Below, piece by piece: positions 1 through 12,100 of a stretch of DNA of 64,000 nt (position 1 is its first letter; every line of letters begins with the position of its first letter). Made by a program: the position numbers and the translations under genes. This DNA comes from Ditylenchus dipsaci (Eukaryota; Nematoda; Chromadorea; Rhabditida; Anguinidae). The notes below the pieces were generated by a model that did not search any database, was not told the DNA's origin, and saw only the letters and a list, made by a program, of their open reading frames with translations. The DNA lies in NCBI GenBank assembly GCA_004194705.1, contig SADC01000229.1, positions 124,001-188,000 of the forward strand, in the 5' to 3' direction.

Positions 1-156
1 TGCGAGTCGGACACTCTGTTTTGTTAACCACGCGCTCTGGAGTGTTTTACTGGAAATGTTAAGTGTGTCACCATAATTTGTGATGCAGTTAATATTGACA
101 GCACCTAGGCGGAATCGAACTCGAGAAGTTTTTTGTGCATTATTTTCTACAACGAA
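1..156. other. Left edge, no recognisable feature
   Basis: No coding frame, RNA gene or repeat boundary is visible before the Helitron-like start at 157. A TCGAACTCGAG stretch near 116 resembles a tRNA T-loop, but no cloverleaf can be drawn around it. Confidence 0.5.
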
Positions 157-404
157 TCCTATATACTAAAAGAGAATTGTGTGTGTGTAACGGTGTGTGT
201 AACGGTGTGTGTAACGTTGTGTCTCAAAATTGTCGTTTGAAAGTTGGTCTCGCAATGAAAAGAGTAAATTTCTACCGAGATTTAGCTTTTGAGAGTTTCA
301 TTATTTTTTGTTTCTTAAAATTCAGTAGTTGACTATCTGTTGTTCTAAAATCTTTTCGGTTAAGTCTCTCTTCTCTTCGTAGTTTCTTAAGAAAGTACTT
401 GGAT

Positions 405-1420
405 CAGTCCAGTTGTATTGATCCATCTGGTTGAATTGGTTCAGCTGGTTGAATCAATTTAGTTGGATGGATCAGTCCAGTTGTATTGGTCTGTTCAGTT
501 GGATTGGTTCAGCTGGTTGAATCAATTCAGTTAAATGGATCGTCCAATTGTATTGATCCATCTGGTTGAATTGATTCAGCTGGTTGAATCAATTTAGTTG
601 GATGGATCAGTCCAGTTGTATTGGTCTGTTCAGTTGGATTGGTTCAGCTGGTTGAATCAATTCAGTTAAATGGATCGGTCCAATTGTATTGATCCATCTG
701 GTTGAATTGATTCAGCTGGTTGAATCAATTCAGTTGGATGAATCAGTCCAGTTGTATTGATCCATCTGGTTGAATTGATTCAGCTGGTTGAATCAATTCA
801 GTTGGATGAATCAGTCCAGTTGTATTGATCCATCTGGTTGAATTGATTCAGCTGGTTGAATCAATTCAGTTGGATGAATCAGTCCAGTTGTATTGATCCA
901 TCTGGTTGAATTGATTCAGCTGGTTGAATCAATTCAGTTGGATGAATCAGTCCAGTTGTATTGATCCATCTGGTTGAATTGATTCAGCTGGTTGAATCAA
1001 TTCAGTTGGATGAATCAGTCCAGTTGTATTGATCCATCTGGTTGAATTGATTCAGCTGGTTGAATCAATTCAGTTGGATGAATCAGTCCAGTTGTATTGA
1101 TCCATCTGGTTGAATTGGTTCAGCTGGTTGAATCAATTTAGTTGGATGGATCAGTCCAATGTATTGATCCATCTGGTTGGATTGGTTCATCTGGTTGAAT
1201 CAATTCAGTTGGATGGATCAGTCCAGTTGTATTGGTCTGTTCAGTTGGATTGGTTCAGCTGGTTGAATCAATTCAGTTAAATGGATCGGTCCAATTGTAT
1301 TGATCCATCTGGTTGAATTGATTCAGCTGGTTGAATCAATTCAGTTGGATGAATCAGTCCAGTTGTATTGATCCATCTGGTTGAATTGGTTCAGCTGGTT
1401 GAATTAGTCCAATTGATTGG
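405..1420 (+). repeat. 68-bp satellite array with sub-repeats
   Basis: About 14-15 imperfect copies of a 68-bp unit; the spacing between successive GTTGTATTGATCC words is exactly 68 in the central block (751, 819, 887). Each unit is made of four 15-18 bp variants of GGTTGAATCAATTCA, so the array is hierarchical. The ends are more divergent than the centre. Confidence 0.5.
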
Positions 1421-1574
1421 AGTCAACCATTCACAATAAAGCAAGGAGCGCGAAGCGCTCCTCCTTCCAGTGCATTATGCCTTTGCATTTAGCTCTAAAG
1501 GTGTCAATCCCTTATTTATTTATCCTTACTATCCACAGTTAAAGCTGCAACCTTCACTGCCTATTGCAGTCAGT

Positions 1575-1850
1575 ATGCAATAGTATCTGCAAAAATCAAA
1601 ATGGCCACAGTTGGGGTTGCAAGCCTCATTCCTTACTGCATTTGGTATGCAATAGTATCTGCAAAAATCAAAATGGCCACAGTTGGGGCTGCAAGCCTCA
1701 TTCCTTACTGCATTTGGTATGCAACGGTATCTGCAAAAATCAAAATGGCCACAGTTGGGGCTGCAAGACTCATTCCTTACTGCATTTGGTATGCAATGGT
1801 ATCCCCGAAAATCAAAAATGGCCACAGTCGGACCGCAAGCTTTACTTTCT
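1575..1850 (+). repeat. 72-bp satellite, four copies
   Basis: Unit contains AAAATGGCCACAGTTGGGG and TTCCTTACTGCATTTGG, with ATGG words at 1601, 1673, 1745 and 1818. Because 72 is a multiple of three, several frames stay open on both strands; these are not treated as genes. Confidence 0.5.
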
Positions 1851-1942
1851 ACTGCAGTTGGTATGCAAGTTTTTCTGCAAAAAACAATATTTATACGAAT
1901 GCAAAGGTAAGGCGCGCGGAGCGCGCCGGCCCCCTGGGCTAG

Positions 1943-4300
1943 TCCTATATACTAAAAGAGAATTGTGTGTGTGTAACGGTGTGTGTAACGGTGTGTGTAA
2001 CGTTGTGTCTCAAAATTGTCGTTTGAAAGTTGGTCTCGCAATGAAATAGAGTAAATGTTCTACCGAGATTTAGCTTTTGAGAGTTTCATTATTTTTTGTT
2101 TCTTAAAATTCAGTAGTTGACTATCTGTTTGTTCTAAAATCTTTTCGGTTAAGTCTCTCTTCTCTTCGTAGTTTCTTAAGAAAGTACCGAAGAATCAAGC
2201 AGCTCAACCCGAGTGGTGGCCAATCATGGTACTGGAACCGATTCATGCTTCTATAATTCAATATAAATCTTTTTGGTTGAGTCTCTCTCCTCTTCGTGGT
2301 ACCTCAAGAAAAGTGCCGAAGAATCAAGGTGCTAACCCGAGTGGTAGTCAATCAGGATACTGGAACTGTTTCATGCTTCTATGATTCAATAAAAAAATTT
2401 CGGTTTGGTCTCTCTCCTCTTCGTGGTGTCTCAAGAGAAGTGTCAAAGAATCATGGTACTGAAACTGTTTCATGCTTCTATGATTTCATATAAATCTTTC
2501 CGGTTCAGTCTCTCTTCTCTTCGTAGTGTCTCAACAGAAGTGCCGAAGAATCAAGCAGCTCAACTCGAGTGGTGGCCAATCATGATACTATTTTTTGCTT
2601 CTGTTATTCAAAATAAATCTTTTTGGTTTAGTCTCTCTTCTCTTCGTAGTTTCTCAAGAAAAGTACCGAAGAAGCAAGCAGCTCAACCCAAGTGGTGGTC
2701 AATTATGTACTATTTTATACTTCGATGATTCAATATAAATCTTTTGGTTTAGTCTCTCTTCGTAGTGTCTCAGGAGAAGTGCCGAAGAATCAAGCAGCTC
2801 AACCTGAGTGGTGGCCAATCATGGTACTGGAACTGATTCATGCTTCTTTAATTCAATATAAATATTTTGATTTAGTCTCTCTTCGTAGTGTCTCAGGAAA
2901 AGTGCGAATAATCAAGCAGCTCAATTCGAGTGGTGGCCAATCATGGTACTGGAACCGATTCATGCTTCTATAATTCAATATAAATCTTTTTGGTTGAGTC
3001 TCTCTCCTCTTCGTGGTACCTCAAGAAAAGTGCCGAAGAATCAAGGTGCTAAACCCGAGTGGTAGTCAATCAGGATACTGGAACTGTTTCATGCTTCTAT
3101 AATTCAATATAAATCTTTTCGGTTTAGTCTCTGTTCTCTTTATGGTGTCTCAAGAGAAGTGTCGAAGAATCATGGTACTGGAACTGTTTCATGCTTCTAT
3201 GAGTTAATATAAATCTTTCCGTTTAGTCTCTGTTCTCTTTGTGGTGTCTCAAGAGAAGTGTCGAAGAATCAAGGTGCTAAACTCGAGGGTGGCCATTCAA
3301 GGTACTGGAACTGTTTCATGATTCAGTCTGAATCTTCTTCGTTTAGTCTCTTTTTCTTCGTGGTTCGACTCGGTGGTGCCTCAAGAGAAGAAGCGAAGAA
3401 TCAAGATGCTTAACCCGCGTGGCGCTCATTCATGATACGGTGATTTTTGTATTCCTCTATGTCTCATATTAACCTTTTGTCTTCAGTTTTTCTCATTCGA
3501 CTCGGTGGTGCCTCAAGAGAAGAAGTGAAGTATCAAGATGCTTAACCCGCGTGGCGCTCATTCATGATACTGTGATTTTTGTATTCCTCTATGTCTCATA
3601 TTAACCTTTTGTCTTCAGTTTTTCTCATTCGACTCGGTGGTGCCTCAAGAGAAGAAGTGAAGAATCAAGATGCTTGACCCGCGTGGTGGTCATTCGTGGT
3701 ACGGTGATTGCTGTGTTCTGGCAAGTTTCAATATTAATCTTCGAAATTCAGTCTCTCTCTTTCTGCTCGGTGGTTACTCAGTAAAGAACGATGGTTGAAA
3801 AATAAAAGACTCTTTGTTGTTATCATATCTGCTAATTCTGTTTGTTCATGTTATTTTTTCGTGTTAGAATTGAGTTGAGAAGTGGTTCAAGATGTCGACC
3901 AGACATTTTTTACCATCAGTAGGGTTTGTAGAGCGAGATTTTCTTCTAACTTTTGGTGAAATTCAGGAGAAACAACTGAATTTTAGCGAAAGATAATAGG
4001 AAATGTCGCGCGACAAATTTTACTAATAGTAAAAATGTGTGATCGCCGCTTGAGACTGCTTGAAAATTTCTAATGTCCTATCAAGTTCTGTGTTTTCTTG
4101 ACGCGCTTCTTTCCGGAAAGTTTCTATCTTTTTGCTGTAAACAAAGAAGTTTGCATCGAGAAGCTTAAATATTTTAAAATTCGTTGAGTGAAAGGTCTCA
4201 TTTTGGTAGCATTGAATTTAAAATGTCACAATATGAATAATATATTGCCACAAACGTTTATCGAGAAAAAAATCCCGCCCGCAGGGCGGGCAGAAACTAG
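1943..4300 (+). mobile_element. Non-autonomous Helitron-like element 2, abutting element 1
   Basis: Same TCCTATATACTAAAAGAG start, directly after the CTAG of element 1. It ends with a 7-bp-stem hairpin CCCGCCC-GCA-GGGCGGG (4274-4290), CAGAAA, CTAG (4297-4300) and a T. The first ~200 bp match element 1 closely. The body is a tandem array (2150-3790) followed by unique sequence. There is no transposase frame, so it must be mobilised in trans if at all. Confidence 0.5.
2150..3790 (+). repeat. Tandem array of ~125-bp units inside Helitron 2
   Basis: About ten units marked by GTCTCTCTTCTCTTCGTAG followed by CTCAAGAGAAGTGCCGAAG and CATGCTTCTATGATTCAAT, then three ~125-140-bp units marked by TTCGACTCGGTGGTGCCTC. 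The same array recurs at 27230-28180. Divergence between units shows it is old. Confidence 0.5.
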
Positions 4301-4586
4301 TTATAATTATATTGTCATTAGTCATTTTTGTTGGTCGATCACCAGTATAGAATGAGTGTAGCAATTAGTTTCAGTTGGTTTAGGTTTGTCCAACTCCATT
4401 CCCAGTAAATGAGTTGTATCATATGACCAGGGATGAGCTTTTGTAACTATTTGCGGGAAATAGTTACAAATTTTTGCATTTGAAAAATAGTTACAGCCTG
4501 TAACTATTTTGACCTTTGTAACTATTCTTGTAACTATTTCTCGCGAAAGCAATAATTTAAAAAAAAATAGTTACAGCGTGTAACTA

Positions 4587-5241
4587 CCGTATTCTCTCTA
4601 TTAGAACCACATGTGGTTCTATTTTTCCACCCCCCTTGGGGGTGTGGTTCTATTAGAGAGTGTGGTTCTATTCTCAACCTTCTGAAGATATTCACGCATT
4701 GCAGCACACGCGCGTAAATTCTTTATTTCGGACTTGGTTCGGTTAGGGCGACGCTAATTTATACTATACTTTTTATTTATTTTTGTTTCTCATGGCAGTC
4801 ATGGTTATATCGATAACCTATATGAATAGTTTAATAAGTAATTTTGTTGATCAAGGTGATTATTGTCACCCCGGTCACCATACTCAACTTGATCGACCTA
4901 AAAAATAAAAATATATATAGTGAAAATAGGCGTCCCCATAAACCAGAACAGGTCCCAAAACTCATCAACATTCTAGAGATATATCTTTATTATTGAACTA
5001 TTTTCGCGCTTCCTCGAGACCGATTTCTTGTATCTGCTCAGCCAACTTCTTCTCATCTTGCACGAGCTACACCTTGCCTCGACCACTCGGAACCGGCCCA
5101 AGTTTCCTGAAGCAGTGAATGGCGTCGTCCTCATATTTATCGGTGGCATTGGGAACTCCGCACGATCTGAAGGACTCCATGTGGTTCTATTAGAGAGTGT
5201 GGTTCAAATAGAGAGTGTGGTACTATTAGAGAGAATACGGT
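4587..5241. mobile_element. MITE-like unit with ACCGTATT ends
   Basis: Left end ACCGTATTCTCTCTATTAG at 4588 and right end TTAGAGAGAATACGGTA at 5241 are inverted copies. Internal AGAACCAC/GTGGTTCT copies add smaller hairpins. The ends resemble those of the MITEs at 37071 and 58188. Confidence 0.5.
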
Positions 5242-5718
5242 ATTTTTGACTTTGCTGTGGTTTCTCGGCACGAAATCAGCTATTTAAAAAAATTAATTCA
5301 ATTTGGTCAATTTTCTAGAAATTTCAGGGGGAGACGGAAACCAGATGGCTTAGGATCCACTCCAGAATGGCCAAAAGCCAAAAATAATTGGTTTTTGGGG
5401 TTTACTAAAGAGGGTAAAAAAATCGATCGATCGGATCCGATTTCGGGTCGATGGGCTTAATCGCTCAGAAACTTAGTTTAGGGTGGTTTAGAGTAGGATA
5501 ACGTGTAATTCTGAGCGATTAATCCCATCGGACCCGAAATCTGATCCGATCGATCGATTTTTCGCAAAAAGTTTACCCCCCTTTAGTAAACCCAAAAACC
5601 AATTATTTTTGGCTTTTGGCCATTCTGGAGTGGATCCTAAGCCATCTGGTTTCCGCCTCCCCTGAAATTCTAGAAAATTAATTGCTGATTTCGTGCCGAG
5701 AAACTACAGCAAAGACAG
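5242..5718. repeat. 480-bp palindrome
   Basis: Two arms of about 215 bp (for example GGCTTAGGATCCACTCCAG against CTGGAGTGGATCCTAAGCC) around a short centre near 5480. It would fold into a single long hairpin. Confidence 0.5.
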
Positions 5719-6062
5719 CCTGTAACTATTTTTTTTAAATTATTACTTTCGTGGCGAGAAATAGTTACAAGAGTAGTTACAAAGGTCAAAATAGTTACAG
5801 GCTGTAACTATTTTCAAATGCAAAAATTTGTAATTATTTCCCGCAAATAGTTACAAAAGCTCATCCCTGCGTATGACATAAAAAGAGCTAATCCTCCTCT
5901 CATGATATCGAGTACTAATGTATACCAAATACTTGTATTTCAACCCTTTCTAGGTATTGGACACCATTTCCTCGTTGTTATAGCAAAAAATGGAGTCGCT
6001 CCTGGGAAAACACCGACAAAATTCTCGCGATGTTTTAACTATAAAGCAGACAAAAAACTTAC

Positions 6063-6150
6063 TATCTGAGCTCAAAAGGGCATTTTCCTGTAGCACCCTA
6101 TTAAATTGATCACAGACCATGTCAAATTGTCTGACTAGCTCTAGCACTCT
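6063..6150 (-). CDS. Spectrin-repeat gene, exon 20, last one seen
   Basis: Acceptor GGCAAATTTAG, donor AGATA/GTAAGTTT, 88 nt. It encodes [20 protein letters not shown] and QENALLSSD. No stop codon is reached, so the gene continues below. No further exon is recognisable between here and position 1. Confidence 0.5.
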
Positions 6151-9100
6151 CTAAATTTGCCCAAAAATTAGAATTAGCGAAGCAATTAAATCGACATTTA
6201 CCTCATGACTGCACTTTTCATTAGCGTTTAGCTGGCCATCCAGCTTATTCACTTCTTGTTCTAGGCGGGTTTGAATGGGTAACAGTGTAGTGGTCCGGTT
6301 TTCTTCCGCTTCCACAGCCAGTTTTTCTATGTTAACCATTGAGGGTCTGAAAAATAGGTAATTAGATAATTAGATTGTAATTAGGTAATCAATTCGTGCC
6401 ATAAATTTAGAACATTTTTCAAATTAGAAAAAGCAATATTTGAACAGCGATTCTACACTAATTGTACACTAATTTTTGTTATAATTTTTTTTAATTCTCT
6501 ATAATTTCAGAAAGAAATTTAAATTTGTTTTGACTTTGACATAAAACTGCCCTCCAACCCAACAAAAATAATATAAAAAAATATGAAGGTATGGGTACTT
6601 GCTGTATCCACAAAATTTATAACGCGGTAAAAGGTACGACTACAAGCTCGCTGAGGGCTATTTTCGGGCAAATAAAATTTTTTGATAGGTCACGATGGTT
6701 GCGCCTTTTCGATGTAAAAGGAAGTAAAACCGAGACGAAAAATCAACCGGGAATGTGCAATTCTTGTGAACACCACAAAAAAGTTAGAAAATTGTTGGCG
6801 TTGACCTCTCCTTCCAATAAATTAGCCCCTAGTGGACTGACTAGGGATCAATAATTAGGAAGACAAAGCAAAGAAGTTCTCTTTTCCTCATTTTAACTTG
6901 AGAAGAAAGGGTAGTAGTGCCTGAGGAAGCCAGACAACCAACAGTTGTTGCACTAACTCACCTGTATATTTTGGCTTGCTGGACAACGGTCAACTGTTCA
7001 AAGGCGTGTTTCAACCATACTTCAAGCTGTTGAACTTCTGTCCAGAACTGTTGGCAAGTTAGTTTCTGGTCGTCCTCTTCTTTGAATTTGGAGTTGACTT
7101 CTAGTTTGAGCTGCAAACACATGGTTGAATTTAATGATAAAAATATATGTGTGATTTCTCCCGTCGAAAAGTTCAAATTTCCGTCTAATTTTGTTTTTGT
7201 CTTGAGTTGCGAGTGATTGTTCATTTTTTCATGCAAAAAAAATTAAAAACGGCTCCAATTGTTTTATCCCGCCAAATCGTAAAAATGTATTTTTATCTCG
7301 AAAACTTTGTTAATTTTTAATTCATTTCATGCCAGCATGTAGCGCCCTGGATCTCAGCTTTCCAACAAGCTATCAACTGACTTTCTGAAATTTTGAAAAA
7401 TTGGAGAAAAATTATTTGTAGGAAACAAATTGTTTAAATTTCTTATTCTATATAAAGACTTTTTCTCCAACTTTTTGAAATTTCAGAAAGTCGATGGCTT
7501 ATTTAGTTGATGGCTTGTTAGAAAGCTGAGATCAAGGGCTACATGTTGATACAAAAAGTTGAAACCAATTGAAAGAAAGTCGGAATTTTGCCGCAAATTT
7601 TTGTTTCGCCCTTTTCTGTTAACTTTTCTTAACTTTTTTTTCAATATTTTTCACTTTTTCACAATATTTCATGACTTTTTTCACTTTCCGACAATTTGCG
7701 GCAAAATTCCGATTAGCCCGATTTGAAATATTTGCGTAAAATTTGAATTTTAACCTTTAGACGGGAGAAATCAACCACAGCGTATTTTTAAAAACTGTCC
7801 AGAAATATTTTTTCTTCACACTCACATCGCTGATTCTCTTTGCCAATTGAGTGACATTGCGTCGAATTTCATGTTTCACATCGGGCTCTACAGTAGCCAA
7901 AGCCACAAATCGGTCTTTCAGGTTGTCCAGCAACCTCATTGCTTCTAATTTCTCGGGCATTTCATTGAATTTTTCTAACACCAGCTGGCAGTGATAGTCC
8001 AATTGTTCTATGTCAAGAATGGAGGGCAGGCCGGTCTAAAAACATATATTTTTCAGTTTTAGCTAAAATATGGTCTATCCAGCTAAATATGTTTTTTAGC
8101 CATATACATGTGTACAGGGTGCGCCAAAAGTCCTGACACGGACAAAAATTCAAGATTTTTATGTCCAAACCTAACAATATTTAAAAAAAAAGTTATACCA
8201 TTCGAAAGCTTAGAAAAATTTGCACAAGATGCATCATTCAGAATTTAAAATACCAACTTTTCGCATTTACGCAGGCACGTATTCTTTTACGCCAACTTTC
8301 GACCGCCGAGGCGAGCCAATTTACATCAATTTGATTGGTTTGCTGCACCCTGTATAGCAGTTATGGGCAATTTAGTTGTCATTCGAAAGCTTATCTTTGT
8401 GCCTACAAAATGAGTGGTGAACGAAATAGTTTGGTTGAGCACAAAAAAAGATTCGACTGTTTTAATAACTTTTATCTTCAGTTCCCTTAACTTTTTTCAT
8501 ATTTCTTAAATTTGTCCTTCAAAAAGGGTCTCATTTTGTAAAACCGAGCAAAATTTTTTTTCAGCGCATATGTTTCAAAGTTAAGTCAGGGCTTTCGAAT
8601 GGTATATTTGCCTTCAAAGTTTATGTATCACAAAAGGTGCCACAAACCAATCAAATTGATGTAAATTGGCTCGCCTCGGCGGTCGATACTTGGCGTAAAA
8701 GAATACGTGCCTGCGTAAATGCAAAAGTTGGCATTTTAAATTCTGAATGATGCATCTTGTGCAGAATTGTCTAAGCTTTCGAATGGTACAATTGTTTTTT
8801 TTAATATTTTTAGGTTGGGATATAAAAATCTTAAATCTTTGTCCGTGTCAGGACTTTTGGCGCACCCTGTATAATGTTTGGTCCTGTATGAGAATCGGTT
8901 TTCACAGGTTGACTTTTTTAACCCTCGATTTTTTTGTTATACGATGACAAAAATACGAATTTTGCTTGGTCATCACTGAGATTTGGACGCTGAGATCCAG
9001 ACAGTTGCTAGCTGAATTACAGGGACACAGGGAAAATCTTGCTTTGGCGTCAAACTAAATAAATTTGGCGCTCGAGAGGAATCGAACTGTGAAAACCATT

Positions 9101-12100
9101 TTTCGAAATCGTACGAAGCTTACCCTCAATAAACCTGCACCCTTGATAAACCAGTACCCCAGGGCTGCCGGTTCATCGAGAGTAGACTTAAAGGACCATA
9201 CTTGTTGATGCAAATCAGAATTTGACAACACTTCTGTTTCGTCTCTCATTTTACTCTTTTGAGTCGCTCGAAATAACTCCAAAGAGTAGAGTGCGAGACG
9301 AAAGAGAAGTGTGCCGCGCGCATTTGAATTTGCCAAATTTCATTTGAATCAACAAGTATGGTCCTTTAATACAGTCGACTCTCCCAATAACGAACCCCCT
9401 GGGGACCGGCTTTAGGTGTTCGTTATTGAGAGAGTTCGTTATTGAGAAGGTCCATTAAGTACTTTATTGAATATCCAACCAAACCAAACCAAAAAAGTGT
9501 TCGTCATTGAGAGAGTTCGTTATCAGGGGTTCGTTATTGGGAGAGTCGACTGTAGTTAAGTTTGGTTATATACCCGTAGACATAATATTTTCACCAATTT
9601 CGTTTTGCATACAGTCAAGTCTCTCTATAGTGGCCCTCGCCATAATGGTCGGTCTGGTTGGTTCCGAGTAAGCTTTTGTGGGATTTTTATGATTTTAATT
9701 CTTTTCGATCCCGAAATGGTACCTTTTCTACCCCAAAAGGCTTATTTCCTGCTCCAAATTTGAAAAAGCCCTTTTTCTAGGCGATTATTTCACCAATTTT
9801 TATTTTTTACAATAATCTTGTAGCTCTGGATCTAAGCTTTCTAACAAGCCAATGACTGACTTAGAAAGGCTTGAAAAATTAGAGAAAAAAGTCTTTAAAT
9901 AAAGTAAACTTTTTAAAAAATTCGGTCCATTCAAAGACCTATCCTTGCAACTTTTTGAAACTTCATTTGGTCAAGTAAAAACTAGTTAGAAAGCTGAGAT
10001 TCACAGCTACAAGATGGTTTAAAAAAATATAAATTGATTATAAAATCACCAAAAATAAAGGCTTTTTAATTTTGGGACAGGAAAGGAGCCTTTTGAGGCA
10101 AAAAAGGGGGTTATTTCGGGGTCGAAAAGTATTTCAACCGTTTTTTATTCTGCATAGGGGTCACCTTCTACATGCCGTTCGGTTCGGCCAGTCCCTAATC
10201 TGATCACTATGGAGAGGTTCGACCGTTTGGATTCCTATCTCTTTTTCTTATCTATTTCCTCAAATAATGGTCATCTTATAGTACCAAAACAACTGTCTTC
10301 ACTATAAAAGCGATATCTATAAGTGCGATTAACAGGTCACTACACTCTGAATTCCGATGTAAAACTTCACTCACAATGTTAGCTTCAGTTTCATCACACC
10401 AGAACTCGAGCATTTCTAATTGATTAAGCAGGTGTGTCTGGTCAGCCAGTCTTTCTTCCAGATGTTTCCTTCGCTCCCTGATCTCTTTACTGTACTCGTT
10501 GAAGTCCAGGGTCATTTGCTGGAGTTTGGACTGGAGCCTGTCCTTGGTTGCCGTAGACAATTGGTCTATGCAATTTGCCAGACGGTTGCTGCATTGCTGT
10601 AGGTTAACCGCCAAGGGAGGTAATTGGTCTTCTAATTCAAGCTGAGACGCCTCCAATTCATCCAAGTCTGGAGACCGATTACGACCATTGCTGTCTAGGG
10701 GATGGCTGGTGTTAGGTGGGGTTTTGGAGCCTGCTGGGCATGGCTGTCTGATGATCTCAGCTGCAAATATCGCTGATTTCATATATTTTTTACTTTTAGG
10801 ACACAGGTGGATGTTTTTAGAATTCTAGTTCCAACTTTATTTTAACTTTTCTCTGTTTGATAGCTCAAATGAAAGCCTAGAGTCTCGGCTACATTTTGGT
10901 GTATGAAACTTGTGACTTATGTAAATAAGTCAGAATTTTCAGTGAAACCAGTTAAAGAAAAACCCCGAAAACCATCGATTTTCGGAAATTCGGCCTATTT
11001 TAGGCTGGATACAAGCTTTGATAAATGTGAAAGCCTGTGCTGGTAATCTCTTTGGAGGACCAAGAGTGTGAGAATCTTTTTGACACTAAACTTGTGAATA
11101 AAAGGAGAAAAAAATATGGTTTACAGCCAGTGGTAGTCGAACCTGTGACCTAAGGCGATGCGTATAGGAAGATCTAGTGGATGGCGAAGATCCTCCGAAG
11201 ATGCTAATTTTCGTTTTTGGGAAGTCGTAACTAAGTCATTCAAAAATGGTTGTCTTATATTAGTCTTTTCATCCAACATCAACCCCCAAAAATTAATATT
11301 TGTAAAAATACTCACCATTTGCTGTTTCCACCTGATGCCTAGGCCAGCAATGGATGTTTCACACTGTTCAAATATTGCATCCAGACCAGTTAGGGCACCT
11401 CTCCTTTGCTCCAGTGTTCTCCTCTTACTGGCCAATTGTTGCTGCAATACAATTTCGGTACTTATTCGGATCGTGGCCGACTTCCGATTTTCACCTTTTA
11501 ACTTTTCATCATTATTGCCTTATTGCCTATTGTATTTAGCTTGTTTTCCATATTACTTAATAGTTATTTGCTTAATAGTTATATGCGTAATCCTAATATG
11601 TAATCCTAGCTGTTTGAAATCAATGATCGAACTCACCATCAGTCCAAAAAAGCCTTTCCTAAAGATCATCCAGCTTGAAAGCTTTCAGTGCTTCCATTTT
11701 ATCAGTTTTGCAAAAAAAATTATACAGCGCATATCACGCTTAAACGCAATTATAAAAAAACATGCTGAGAACAAAAGGCACAACTCTGGCTAACAAAATA
11801 ATGATGACAAGTTCAAAAAGGCGAAAATTGGAGGTCGGCCAGGATCCGAATAAGCACCCTCATTTATATACCATATCTACCCAAAGAAACACAAATGTTG
11901 TAGTACCTGTAATGCAGCCACTTTTTGCAAAAAGTGTTCAGACTCAGCCAGGTCCATGGTCATCTGTTTAGTCTGGATTAGCTGTTCTCCCCTATCCAAC
12001 TCTACTTCAAAGTCCTGCAGGATCTCCAACTTCTCTTCAATGCCTTCAAAAGGCAGGTACTCCTGTTGCTCCAGATATTCCTCAATTGTGTCCAGATTGA

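Larger units (their letters stand above)
157..1942 (+). mobile_element. Non-autonomous Helitron-like element 1
   Basis: It begins TCCTATATACTAAAAGAG after an A. It ends with a GC hairpin (7-bp stem GGCGCGC/GCGCGCC, 1911-1927) followed 11 nt later by CTAG (1939-1942) and then a T: the structure expected of a Helitron (5' TC, 3' hairpin plus CTRR, insertion between A and T). No Rep/helicase frame is present. Inside are a GTGTGTAACG stretch, a 68-bp satellite and a 72-bp satellite. A second copy starts at the very next base. Confidence 0.5.
4429..5872. mobile_element. Nested fold-back element with GTAACTATTT arms
   Basis: The outer arms (4429-4587 and 5718-5872) are inverted copies built of GTAACTATTT words, starting GGGATGAGCTTTTGTAAC. 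Between them sit two more inverted-repeat units: 4587-5241 with ends ACCGTATTCTCTCTATTAG, and the palindrome 5242-5718. No transposase is visible. Confidence 0.5.

Noticed and set aside
405..1420. CRISPR-like regular repeats
   Set aside because: Units are contiguous 68-bp tandem copies without unique spacers, in a eukaryotic genome.
1529..2049. Overlapping open frames on both strands (98-161 codons)
   Set aside because: They are produced by a 72-bp tandem repeat whose length is a multiple of three; no protein-like signal beyond the repeat.
11121..11315. Continuation of exon 15 past its donor to a stop
   Set aside because: GTGAGTA donor is strong and the downstream residues lose the helical repeat character.
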